From Phallus indusiatus (taxonomy: Eukaryota; Basidiomycota; Agaricomycetes; Phallales; Phallaceae), in the NCBI GenBank assembly GCA_027605045.1, contig JAQFWX010000041.1, positions 248,001-312,000 on the forward strand: DNA of 64,000 nt, written 5' to 3'. The notes under the pieces are model-generated. The model was given only the letters and a program-made list of their open reading frames with translations, ran no database searches and was not told the origin of the DNA. Both the position numbers and the translations under genes were made by a program. Positions within the stretch are counted from its first letter, which is position 1; each line of letters opens with the position of its first letter. Shown here piece after piece: positions 23,853-34,759 of this stretch.

Positions 23853-24340
23853 GGGGGTTTCACGTAGGTGAATTCCAACGTGAACTCGGGCTGAATTCGG
23901 TCTTGAATTCGGTCTTGAACTCGTCCTCGGAATTCTCCGGAAATCAGTTTTGGAGTTTGGTTTGGAGTTCAGTGGGAAAGCAGCTCTGGAGCTGCTTTCC
24001 CAGTTTGATCAAAAACTCCACTCGCTAACTCGGTCTGAACCCTCGCTTAATTTTTTGATCTGATTAAATTATTTTCTATGCCCGTATAAGGCACCAATTA
24101 ATTATTATTAAATTCCACATTGGTACATCAATTCCCATCAATTTTTAGTGAAAATGCGAACTGGAATTCAAGTGGAATTGCCGAAGGGGGGGGGTTTCAC
24201 GTAGGACAAACTCCATCTGAACTCCATCTGAACTCGTCTGATAACTCGATGATAACCTAGAGTTTCACCACGAGTTCAAGAGGGAGTTATCCGTCGAATT
24301 TAAAGCGAATTCAGAGCGAGTTCACCTACGTGAAACCCCC
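23853..24340. mobile_element. MITE-like element, TA target duplication
   Basis: The element begins GGGGGTTTCACGTAGGTGAA and ends with its reverse complement, a perfect 20-base terminal inverted repeat, flanked by TA on both sides (23851-23852 and 24341-24342). The duplicate locus after gene C has no such sequence, which proves an insertion. It is 488 bases with no long ORF and is built of short related units (tgaactcgg, gaattcggtct). TA duplication and short perfect ends suggest mobilisation by a Tc1/mariner-type transposase elsewhere in the genome (inference). Confidence 0.85.
24190..24205 (+). repeat. Internal third copy of the MITE terminus
   Basis: Inside the MITE, GGGGGTTTCACGTAGG recurs in the same orientation as the left end, immediately preceded by more G residues. 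The segment 24190-24340 therefore looks like a second, 151-base element with its own pair of inverted ends. Confidence 0.7.
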
Positions 24341-24342
24341 TA

Positions 24343-26032
24343 ATATACGGAACTGTAACGGTTTAGATTATATTATATATATTATATAGGAGAAACTCAA
24401 ATTTGTACAAGGTCACTTCAGATTGGAATGAGCGCATAAATTGTAAGTATGATGTGAAAGGTAGATGGCATAGTGTGCTATGTAACGTAAAAATGGGGGC
24501 TCTGCAAATTTGAAACTAATGTGTCAAATATGTATAATGCAGATGGCAACATCGGACTCCAGAATCATTTGTCATCTCCTACCTATATATTATACTGTGT
24601 TCACAGCATCATTAGGTTCGATCATAGGTGGCTTTAGGAAGACAAATATAGTACAACGAGCTAGACTCAGGGGCTGATGACCATCACTCGCACTAGTGAA
24701 ATCTGTCAGTGCTTTATTGACGTTTCCCTAGGAAGCTCTTGGACCTTCTACAGACTAACCGGTGTTAAATTTCAATAAATGGTTAGGCCGACTTCAGTTC
24801 TTGGTGTCTTCGCGGTTTCTGTTCATTCTATTTGAAAGACATCAACTTCCATTTATGCCTCTCGTAACATCCGCGGACTCACTAGTCACACCTTAGAACC
24901 ATATTTTTGCGTAATGCCTTCTCTTTGTCATCATGCTTGGTGACAATTGCCTCTGTGCCTCTGCTTTGGAAAACCACAACGAGTTCATTGTGCTTTGCTT
25001 ATCTGCTTTTTGTAACCTCATTGCACATTACATAATGGCAGAAAACAAAGATCTACAGCAACACCCCGTCTTACTTTTTTCAGGAATTACAGCTTGCACA
25101 TATTTTGAGACAATTGCTAAGTCTGGGTTTCAAAAAATGCCGACACGGTCTGTCCTCCCAAGCGTCGTTCTTGTTGACTGTTATATTTGCCGTCGAACGG
25201 CGCCGCGGCGAAATATCGTGAGCACTGAGTTCAATTGGCGAGAGAGAAGTTCCAGGGATGATTCTCCGGGGCTAAGATTGGTCTGTAGCATTTCTTTAAC
25301 AATTAAACTGGGATTGTTTCGAATAATACAGTCCCATGGACCGCATAGTATACGGATGGACGAAGAGCGGTACCTTTGGTGAAACAATGATAGTGTGACA
25401 ATGTGATCATACAATTACATCATAGGGTTACCGGTTACCGTCCACCTTTGAAGGCGGCCAAAGCCACAAAAGTCTCTTTCGACCAAAGTCCAGCATTACT
25501 CTTAAGTAACCCTTGAGTAACGACCGATTTATCTTCATAGAGGTCTCGCTGATTTACATTTGCCTTTTTGTCTGGAGTCTTTCCTTAGCTGCGACTCAAA
25601 TTCCAGTATTCCCATTTTCCAATCTTCACAATAAATAACCATCCCTATTCCCCAATAAACATGCTCTTTTCATCTCCCATTCCTGTAGAACACGGGAAGA
25701 AGCCTCAAAGCCTCAACCTTACCCGTTCGAGACCGTGAGAGATCGAAGGAATCACTGACAATGCCTAGTGTGATAGTGTCACAGACGCAGCCAGCCTGGT
25801 TATCCCAGTCCTCGCGGTACAGCGAAGGCGGCCAGACAGAAACCTTTCCCTCGTCGACATCTCTCTCGTTTCAAATTGCTCCTTTCTGGCCTTACTGAAG
25901 TTACGACAGCACATCGGGCTTATTCGAGCGTTCGGCGAGTCCCGCCACAAGGTTGACGCTCCAGTTCTTCACGTATGATATCTTATCTTGTCTTCATGCT
26001 ATGACTCAAGTATGTAATGTGAAGAACGCGCA
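24343..26032. other. Intergenic, dehydrogenase B to RNA-dependent RNA polymerase
   Basis: About 1.7 kb. The first 370 bases are the duplicated 3' flank of gene B; the rest shows no recognisable gene. A 149-codon frame at 24933-25382 has no motif, no splice partner and a composition unlike the neighbours, so it is not called. The 5' leader of the polymerase gene should lie at the right end. Confidence 0.5.
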
Positions 26033-29000
26033 ATGTCTGTTTTTTTCCGGAATGTTCCGTATTCTATGAACGAGATTGTCCTGGCACAAGAGCTCAGGCC
26101 TGTGTTGCACGATCCGCCATTCAGCGACGTCCACGACTCCAAACGTCATGCGACGCCCATGAATTTTCATGTTCGTCTCATCCCAGATAAACTCAGGAGA
26201 CACGCGCATACCGGAAAAGGGATCCTTACATTTCCCAGTAAAGAATTGGCGGACCTCGCCATTGGATATTTCACTCATGTCAACCCCTTTCGAGTTCACA
26301 ATAAGGTGATATATTTCGAAGAGCTCAAGGAACCGCCGCAACAAAATCTCCTGGCCGATTTACAAGTAACACCTTACCGCGATCCTCAGGAAGTTCTTCA
26401 ACTTAGGGATAGGCTGATAGACACTCGTACCGAACAGGGCCCCGAAGCGTGGAACGTTCAGTTCATGTATGAATGTCGGGATCGGGTTCTCTCTTCGGAG
26501 TGGGAATGGTGTCCAGATCCCAACCCCCCGCGCCATCAAATACAATTGCGACTAGAGGAAACAACAAGAGAGTTAGTGATTGAGAAATTTGAGAGCCAGG
26601 ATGAAAGTACCATGATACGGATAAGGTATCTCTCCATTGATTGTATCGATTTGGACACCAAAAGTCGCTCTTTCGTTCTATTTCTCATATGTCCACCATC
26701 TTATGAACAAGCCATCAACTCGGCGTCATCAGGCTCCAAAAAGGTTCCAAGAAACAAGCTCACTGCGCTTGACCCCAGTCATATGGAAGTTGCACCTTTT
26801 ACATGGTGCTGCATTCGGGTAGTCTGCGATTCGTCCGAATCTATACACACTTTCAGGTCGATGGTGGAGAAAGTCAAGATCCCCGTTGCGGAGCGAGATC
26901 ATCAAGTAGAGTGGAGGGCACGCTATTCGAAGGCGCGTCGTCAACGTTTGGAAAACTGGCTCGCGACAATTGATTGGGAGCTTGCGTTCCATTACGAGAA
27001 GATGTACCGAGATCTCCTTCTTGATCCCAAGGAAATCTGGAGTCTCAAGCGTTCGACAGAGGTCGTAATTGCTTCCCGATTGGGTGTACAAGGAACAAAA
27101 AGCGTTCTGCGAAGATTCCACCTGAAGCTCGGTGATAGCTCTACCTGGGCGGCCAGCCAAGACACCAGTATCTTCCCGATTTTACAAATTTCTGTGGACG
27201 AGGTAGCAAAATCGGGCATTGACTTGGCTAGCCCGACTGGAGCCAGCCACTTTATGTGTTATCATGTATGCTTTACACCAAGTCGTATGATTCTGGAGGG
27301 ACCTTTCTTGGATGTTTCCAACCGTATTTTGCGGGCTTATCCGGAACACCAAAATCATTTCATTCGTGTCTCTTTTATCGATGAAGAAGGCATGACGTTT
27401 CATTTTGATCAACGTGAGGTTGATGGATCTGGCTTTGTTCACAAGTGGGTTGGTAGTATTCTCAAGGATGGGTTCGTCTTATGCGGTCGTCCGTAAGTCG
27501 TTCTGTCCAAAACCTCCCGCCCTAACGTTTTCATTTACAAATGCGTTTTCTAGATATGAATTTCTTAGCTACTCCCAATCAGCTTTGAAAGAATACACTG
27601 TCTGGTTTGTTTCTCCATTTAAACGCGGCAACGTGCTTGTTAACTCGGAATATATTCGTTCGGGTATCGGAACTAATTGGCCTCAAGAGCTACTACGCTG
27701 TCCTGCTCGGTACGCGGCTCGATTGTCCCAGGCCTTCACGGCTACCGACAGGGGCTTGATCGTTGAGGAGGACCAAATTGAACATATTCCGGACATCGAA
27801 CGCAATGGATATTGCTTCACGGACGGAACTGGTTTGGTCTCTGTTGAAATGGCGAAGGCAATTTATGCTGGAATCAAAGGGCGACAATTAACGGAGATTT
27901 CACAAACACCTAGTGTATTCCAGCTCCGTCTTCAGGGAGCAAAGGGTATTATTACTATCGATCCAAGACTGGACGGTTTAGTCCTGCAGCTTCGTCCTTC
28001 CATGGTTAAATTCAATTCACAGCACTGCGAAGTCGAAATAGCACGATCATTTGAAAGACCCGTCCGGTTCTTCCTCAATAAGCCTCTTACTATGATCTTG
28101 GCCGGATTGGGCGTTCCACATGCTGTGTTTCTCAAATTGCAAAGGATTGCTGTGAGAGAAGCTGAAGAGTCCACCAAGGGTTTCAAGAAAGCCGCTGGCC
28201 TTTTCGAAACGCACGGTCTCGGTACGCCATTTGCACTTGCGGCCATTTTCCACAATTTGCGCAGGATTGGCGTGCCTTTTGAAAAAGGACCGGAAAATTT
28301 TATCGATCGGTTTATGGATCGATGCCTTCAATACGCTATTCATCATGTTCTTCGTGAGATGAAGATTAAAGGTCGGATTCCCGTTCCTGGAAGCTGGAAG
28401 TTGGTTGGAACCGTCGACGCTTATAATGAACTTGCTCCGAATGAGATTTTCGGTTTGTGATTTTATTGCGCCTGAAAAGACGGTTTTTTAATAATTTTTC
28501 GTTTATTAAAGTTCAATTGATTCGTGGACCAAAGTCTAGACCTGTATTTTTGCAAGGACCCATCTTGATGGCCAAGTCTCCGACAATCCATCCTGGCGAT
28601 GTTCAACTAGTTTATGCAATTGGTGCACCCCCCTCGAATTCTTATCTGAGACATTTGAGCAATTGCGTCGTATTTTCTCAGAAAGGTTATTATATGCATA
28701 TTCCTTTCAGGCGCAAGCATTTATTTATCACTTTAGGTGAACGACCCCTCCCTAACAAACTCAGCGGATCCGATTTGGACGGGGATGAATATGATTTAAT
28801 TGTTCTCCAAGACCTTCATCCGCCAAAAACTGAGGCACCTGGTTCTTATCCTGCAGCCCCAAAGAAACTATTAGATCGCAGCGCCACGATTCATGACATT
28901 GCCGATTTCGTTGTTGATTTCATTAATAATGACAAGTGCGTTTGACTCGTCAGTTACTTTGGATTCAAACTGACGTCGTTTGTAGGTTGGGAGTTGTAGC

Positions 29001-29832
29001 AACCAACTTTTTGCTCATTGCGGACAGAGACAGTATTTTCCACCCGCACTGTGCTAAATTAGCTGAACTGCATAGTTGGGCCGTCGATTTTCCCAAAAAC
29101 GGGGAGCCTGTTCCTCATAAAGAAATCCCCTATCCGGAAACGCGCGTAAAACCGGACTGGTACGCTCCCGAACTTGATACGAAAGGTCATACGGACTATT
29201 ATGAATCGAAAAGTATATTGGGTGTCTTGTTCCGCGATATTGAACTGCCCCACATTTATACTCATGTCAATGGGAGAATTGTGCCAGATGGCGAAAACGA
29301 TGATGCCGTTGTTAGCATTACAAATACCCTCGACAATCTCCAACTATCGGGAATGTCTTTAAATGATGCCGTTTCGAGGTACGTGCAAGCACAAGTAGAG
29401 CGTTTCATCGATCTGGAACACGCACACGAAACTGCAACATCCATGTTGGATTTGTTCTCCCATTTTTCGGCTGAATTACAACAAATTGCATATTTATATT
29501 CACTTTCTGTTCGGTCCGTCAGGCCATTATCAGAGGAAGAGATTTTGGTCGGAACGATTATTGGAAAGGCAAGAATTCACCGAGTGCGACAAAACAAGAT
29601 TTCAAAGATGAGGGAAACGACGGGTATCTTGGTTAGAAGAATGCTGGAGGAGATCGAGGGCGGCGTTGAATCTCCGATCAAAGATTATGCCAGCCGTGCT
29701 TGGATGGCTTGGAAAATATCAATTTTGAAACGAGACATGTTCGGCGCCAAGTGTTTTGGTTTTGTCTCGTTGCGTGCTTTGTTCGACGTTTTGAATTTCT
29801 TGGATACGGGGACCGACGTCGGCGACTATTGA
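26033..29832 (+). CDS. RNA-dependent RNA polymerase (RNA silencing type)
   Basis: Exons: 26033-27492, 27554-28452, 28512-28935 and 28986-29832, giving 1209 aa. The catalytic motif of eukaryotic cell-encoded RdRPs is present as DLDGD (residues 874-878, in GSDLDGDEYDL). Upstream are the conserved CFTDGTGLVS, FQLRLQGAKGI and HPGDVQL blocks. The N-terminus (VFFRNVPYSMNEIVLAQELR) resembles an RNA-recognition motif, as in other fungal members. These enzymes copy single-stranded RNA into double-stranded RNA for Dicer and so feed quelling or heterochromatin-type silencing. This is a cellular family, not a viral polymerase. Length and motif order are normal and no break is seen. It lies between two copies of a segmental duplication. 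Confidence 0.92.
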
Positions 29833-30091
29833 TTCGGACGATCTATGTGTTCCGTACTGGAATTTTCTCAAGGCCTCAATCAATTTCTTCTCGATTTGAA
29901 AAAAAAAAAGTTTAATGTGATGTCTTTTAAATGTACTTGTGCCAGGAGTTTATAATGAAACTATCTACCTGCTTTACCTCAGGTTGATACTTTCATTGTA
30001 ACACTTCTGACCCATTTCTCTGTATTTGTTACCTGCCCTAAACATTCTAGTTGATCGCTTAACACGCTTGATCGTCAAAGATTATTGATGG

Positions 30092-30099
30092 TGACGTCA
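30092..30099. promoter_or_regulatory. CRE-type palindrome TGACGTCA
   Basis: The same palindrome as at 21664, 579 bases before the start codon of paralog C, in the duplicated flank. Confidence 0.4.
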
Positions 30100-30527
30100 T
30101 GATTCACTATTCTTTCCTCATACTTACGAAGTCAAACACTCCGGAGATATTTGCGATTTCTTATCATTCAAATGATGATATTTTCTTTCAGAAAATGGAC
30201 AGCTGTTAATTATCAAATGTTCCATTATTGTTAGGTGTGCCTAGAAAGCCATATGTACAAACATCGCGTCCTGTCCCTGGTTTATATAAGTATGTAATGT
30301 GATATTTGTGCTTTGCTGACCATATTAATTAAAAATAGCGACGCCTTCAATTGGGGACAGTTGAGCAACAACGATGGAATTACTCGATATGGGGATGTTT
30401 CCACGTACAACCCTCACTGTGTTGGTATCGGACAATGAACCGGACGCTTTATTAATAATATATTTGTAAAGTCTTAGTAAAATTTTATAAATCCCGGTAG
30501 TTTTCATCATTTTGATTTATATTTTAG

Positions 30528-30535
30528 TATATAAA
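30528..30535 (+). promoter_or_regulatory. TATA box of dehydrogenase C
   Basis: TATATAAA, at the position corresponding to that before gene B, in an otherwise drifting flank. The leader here is longer (143 bases from TATA to ATG) because of an extra stretch between 30600 and 30640. Confidence 0.5.
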
Positions 30536-30677
30536 GATGTATACTCGAGCTACTAAAATACAAGTTCTAACAATCTACGCATTGCGACACACTGCAGATA
30601 GATTACCCGCAGCACCGTCCATCATCCGATAGCATTACTCATCACCGGCATCACCTTCATCGTTAACGTACCGCAAA

Positions 30678-32296
30678 ATGTCAACCGCAATCCCAGAAAC
30701 GATGCGCGCATGTGTTGTACAAGAAGTATGTTTGCTTTTAGGCAGCTTCTACATATTCATTCGCTTATCTCTGTTTTCAGAACGGTACAGTGGCTGTCCA
30801 GCAAATTCCCGTTCCCACCCTCAAGCCTAATGAGATCCTCGTTAAGGTAATTTAGTTTTCGACGCTCAAGTGAATCATTGGCCAATCAAGTATCTTTAAA
30901 GGTTTATGCTGTCGCTCAGAACCCAACAGATTGGAAATGTCAGTATTAGTTTTACTTATCAAAAAGTTCGACGATCATATTCACAATAATTTTGCAGCGG
31001 CGGCTTATATGACAGGTCTGACTGAAAAATCCATTTCAATATAGGCAAAACTGATTCTCCTTAGTTCCTGGATCCATCACCGGCGTCGATTTCGCAGGTG
31101 TCGTTGTCAAGCTTGGGGATCAAGTCGACGACAGTTACACCGTAAAGATCGGCGATCGCGTCTCTGGTTTCACCCATGGAGGCCTCTGGCCTGACTATGG
31201 TTCTTACGCTGAATATACCAAAGTAGAAGCCGATCTTGTTTGGATTGTTCCCTCAAATACTACATTTGAGGAGGCAGCTACTATGAATGTCGGGTAAATA
31301 TTTTATCCGGTGTCTCTTTCCTAGTGCACATCAATTAACCTGATCAATCCAGTCTTCTGACAGCCGTTCAGGTAATACACGTCGTAATCTACTTTTCCAT
31401 TTCTTCTCATCCCCTGGAAATGTAGGCTTTCTATCATTCCACTCGTCTTGGCCTGCCAGAGCCCCCCGCACCTGAAAACGGAAAATGGGTTAGTGCCATC
31501 TTTTACGAGAACTTCAATTACTAACAGACAACCAAGATTTTCATATACGGAGGAAGCAGTTAGTCTATCGAACAGAATAAACAATTTCAAGCTCATTAAT
31601 ACACCTGTTTAGCTTCCGTTGGTTTGTATGCTATTCAACTGGCTCACTTGTCAGGCTATAAAGTCGCTACTGTCGCCTCCCCAAAAAATCATGCCTTGCT
31701 GAAAGAATTAGGAGCGGATGCCGTATTTGATGTGAGTTGAAAGAAATTCACCTCCGATGTCGGCGTTATGAACGTTTTATTCGCAGTACAAACAATCTGA
31801 TGTTGTGGATCAAATTCGCAATGTCACTGGCAACTCTATTAGTATTGGATTGGATACTCATGCAACTGAAGATAGTCAGCTATTGAGTGTTCGTACATTT
31901 GGTCCAAGCGGAGGTCACCTTATTGTCATTCTTGGTCCCAGCGATAAAGCTGCCAAAGAACGACCTGATGTCAAGATCCAACGTGAGTTTTGAGTGCTTG
32001 TGTTACATGTGGATATCATCTCATTTCATGCTCTTTGCTTAGCAACTATACTATATACAGCTCTTGGTCGAGCTTTTGCCTGGCCAAAAGGGCTCTCTGC
32101 ACCTGCATCACCCGAAGACCGTGCTCAATTGGCCCATTTCCTTCCCAAACTTACTCGCCTTGTTGAAGCTGGTTCTATTCGTTCTAATCCTACCAAAATA
32201 TGGGAAGGGGGGCTAGAAAATGTGCAACAAGGTTTTGATTATATGCGGGAAGGTAAAGTGAGCGCGGAGAAGATTGTGTACAAGGTGTCAGAATAA
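30678..32296 (+). CDS. Medium-chain dehydrogenase / enoyl reductase-like protein, paralog C
   Basis: Exons: 30678-30725, 30781-30846, 30902-30938, 30998-31015, 31065-31293, 31353-31371, 31426-31488, 31537-31558, 31613-31731, 31787-31982 and 32061-32296, giving 350 aa. The frame is intact, with the same domains as B: a GroES-like N-terminal half with GVDFAGVVVKLGD, and a Rossmann half with YGGS-SVG. It differs from B by few residues; one codon is gained in the ILGPSDKAAKERPD region and one is lost at the C-terminus. The near-identity and aligned introns make gene conversion or recent duplication likely. Substrate and pathway are unknown, and no biosynthetic core enzyme lies beside it. Confidence 0.85.
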
Positions 32297-32809
32297 ATAT
32301 TTATATGGAAATGTAACAGTTTAGGATATTATATTATATAGAACAAACTCAAACTTGTGCAATGTCGCTTCAGATTGGAATGAATGCATGAATTACAAGT
32401 ACGATCTAAAACGTATTAGTTGTCTGAATGGGGCTCTGCAAATTTGAAACAAATGTGTCAAATATGTATAAGTATATGCAAATGGCAACCTCGGACTCCA
32501 GAATCATCTTTCGCCTCCCACCTATGTATATATTATGCTGTATTCACAGAATCATTAGGTTCGATCATAGGTGGCTTTAGAAAGGCAAATGTAGTACAAC
32601 GAGCTAGACCAGGGGATGAGGGCTGTCCACTCGCATTAGTGAAATCTGTCAGTGTCACCGACGACGTTGGCATCTCCAGCACCAAGCAAGCCAGGATCAT
32701 GCCAAGCCCAAATACCCGGGCCGTTTGTTGATTCATCATATTATAGTATCTAAACATTATAAATATTCCTTTCTTGTTTTCATTGTTTAGCACCTACTAA
32801 GTACTACCA
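32297..32809. other. Intergenic, dehydrogenase C to ZZ pseudogene
   Basis: No gene is seen in these 513 bases. The first 358 are the duplicated 3' flank of gene C. The remainder leads into the old start of the ZZ pseudogene and has an AT-rich stretch near 32750 (acattataaatattcc). Confidence 0.5.
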
Positions 32810-34245
32810 ATGGCTGCTGCAGCTGGTGTCAGCGTCAGTTTCAAAGTCAGTGGCCACGCCGTTCACGTTCCTACCCAGGATATCGCTCGATTAATGTATT
32901 ATCTTGAATGAGTTACAAAGGGGATCGGTCTTGACGTCTTGCCATCCGATATCATTGATCACCGGAATTATCAACGATTGACCACCGCCCGCCGTAGCCT
33001 TGTTTTCAAGTTTCCCCCGACATCTTCATTGATAAAGTCATTTTCCTCGATAATTCCTGTAAGGTTATTCCTCATGGTTGGAATAACCAATTTTTCACCA
33101 TATCGGCCGCGGTGAGCCTGGTGTCCATCCAGCCAGATTTCCTCCTTGCCGGAAAGACTCAAAGCGCAACTAAAGTGATGTTCTATAACACCACGTGGCT
33201 TCAAAATTATTACTGTAATCCATATAGAAACAATCAGATTTCTATTTCACGAGCTATCGGCTTTCTTCACTGTTTCCATTGCGATGGGATCAGTCGCCGT
33301 TGTTCGTGCACCAACGGCTGTCCTCAAGGTGAAAATGCCCTATGTCGAAATGACGATTCCACAGCCAGCATTGACAATTTTATAGCCGAATTACTTGAAG
33401 CTCTCACCATAATTTCATCACCCCCTGAAAACCAAGACCCGCCGAGAGTCACAGCTGCTGCTCGTCACTGGCAGCGAGAACCCGAAACGCATAACAATGT
33501 CTTTTGCGATGGGTGTAGCACAGCTTCATCTGTGCGGTTTATATCAGGCAAGCGGTTCAAATGCAAAGTATGCGACGATTACGACCTCTGCGAGAATTGC
33601 TACTCCAGCAATGTCCACGATCTTTCGCATGACTTCTCCCTCATCGAGTCTCCTGGTGCGCAGCCCATAGTAGCACTCGCCAGACGCAACCAGCACACCG
33701 CTTCTTGCGATGGTTGTGCCCACAAGGTAGAAGGAACCCACTACAAATGCAAATCGTGCGACGACTTTAATTTCTGTCAAGATTGCTACGCCAAGAAGCC
33801 ACATAACCCGTCTCATCCATTCAAAGATCCGGGGGCAAATCCTATTTCTCTTCCGGCGCGTTCATGGCTTCATCCTCTAAACCCTCAGACTCGGACATTT
33901 GCTGCCATACCGTCCTCTAGACCTGAACCTTCGACATCCAATAATACTAATGCCCGTAACAGTTATACACATCAAACACCGAGTGTATCAAACCTTTCAC
34001 CGCCGCCCCCTCCTTATGATGTATCAGCCCCATTCCCACAAGTTAAAATAGACGACACGGTTCTCCTGTCTGGGTTGAAGAAAGCGGAGATGAATGGGAA
34101 GTCTGGAAAGGTAGTGAGTATAGACCTTGTAGTAGGGAGGGCTGAAGTCTATATTGAGGACCTTGGTAGCTCCTTCTTTTCAAGGTCAAATTCGAGAATG
34201 TTACACTTGACACAATTTCAGCCAAGTTGCTGGATTGAAAAAAGT
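32810..34245 (+). pseudogene. ZZ-finger array member 1, disrupted
   Basis: It aligns throughout with the three intact array genes. The old ATG (MAAAAGVSVSFKVSG) is followed by a TGA at codon 34, where paralogs have a Cys codon (TGT in member 2). A 13-base deletion after 33010 shifts the frame. About 290 bases covering the SAP-like region are missing before the NGKxGxV domain, and a small insertion near 34175 destroys the C-terminus. The middle of the gene, from about 33112 to 34030, stays open and keeps all Cys/His ligands of both ZZ fingers plus the Cys cluster. A truncated product is therefore conceivable, but the gene is best read as a recent pseudogene. Confidence 0.8.
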
Positions 34246-34600
34246 CATGTCTGCGTATTACATATGTTTGCGTCAATGTGCTATAATTTACACATATCAA
34301 AATACTTCGTACTGTGCGTTTGAACTCGGGTTCGAGTAATCTGAGATCCAGAAGATCCTGTACAATTCTCGGGTTGGCAGCTTGTAGAATGTAAATAGCG
34401 CCGTGCCAAATGTGAATGTGGATCCCTCGGGGTCTAATTCCTATTCCGTGTACATATATACACATAGAGCATCTGCCACCAAGCACCGAATTGGGTTGAT
34501 CATCAGCTCAGTCTCGGATTGGTTCCAGAAAGCCGAAGGAGGCGCGGCAGGAGGAAGCCTGATAATAATTGGCGACCAGGGCCTGATGGCTGTACCATCC

Positions 34601-34625
34601 GACATGACATGACATGACATGACAT
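34601..34625 (+). repeat. Microsatellite (GACAT)5
   Basis: Five perfect tandem copies of GACAT, 135 bases upstream of the start of ZZ gene 2. Confidence 0.95.
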
Positions 34626-34697
34626 TGTCTGTATGTGCAGTAACAAGCCACGAAGCCATCCCGCTTTCAGGCACCTAAGGTACCGGTCTGTTGATTT

Positions 34698-34705
34698 TAT
34701 TTAAA
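34698..34705 (+). promoter_or_regulatory. TATA-like box TATTTAAA, ZZ gene 2
   Basis: TATTTAAA lies 62 bases before the ATG. The same box followed by an AACC or AAACC stretch recurs 51 and 48 bases before genes 3 and 4, so it is conserved among paralogs whose flanks otherwise drift. Confidence 0.6.
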
Positions 34706-34759
34706 CCCCATGACTTTTATCTATTCTGATTTTTTGGTTATCATTACTCACCCACTGGT

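Larger units (their letters stand above)
21654..24711. repeat. Segmental duplication, copy 1 (contains dehydrogenase B and a MITE)
   Basis: From TTATTGATGG to the ATCTGTCAGTG at its end, this block aligns with 30082-32654: the 5' region, the whole 11-exon gene and about 370 bases of 3' flank. Without the 490 bases added by the MITE and its TA duplication it is 2568 bases, against 2573 in copy 2. Both copies lie in the same orientation with the RNA polymerase gene between them. Confidence 0.85.
29833..30677. other. Intergenic and 5' region of dehydrogenase C
   Basis: No gene is seen in these 845 bases. The first 249 are the 3' flank of the RNA polymerase gene and the rest is the duplicated promoter block. 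Confidence 0.5.
30082..32654. repeat. Segmental duplication, copy 2 (contains dehydrogenase C)
   Basis: Partner of 21654-24711, same orientation, 2573 bases, without the MITE. Differences are scattered substitutions and small indels, more frequent in the flanks than in the exons, which suggests both genes stayed under selection after duplication. Confidence 0.85.
34246..34759. other. Intergenic before ZZ gene 2
   Basis: No gene is seen in these 514 bases. Parts (the tract around 34480-34550, with ggattggttccagaaagcc) resemble the upstream blocks of ZZ genes 3 and 4, so this is a decayed copy of the shared promoter block. A GACAT microsatellite and a TATA-like box are listed separately. Confidence 0.5.

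Noticed and set aside
24100..24340. Repeated short units as a CRISPR-like array
   Set aside because: Units (tgaactcgg, gaattcgg) vary in length and have no regular spacers; they are internal MITE repeats in a eukaryotic genome.
24933..25382. 149-codon ORF between dehydrogenase B and RdRP
   Set aside because: No motif, no conservation with the duplicate region, no splice or promoter context; length is within chance for this composition.
26033..29832. RdRP as an integrated viral polymerase
   Set aside because: The DLDGD motif and RRM-like N-terminus are those of cellular RNA-silencing polymerases, and the gene has three ordinary introns.
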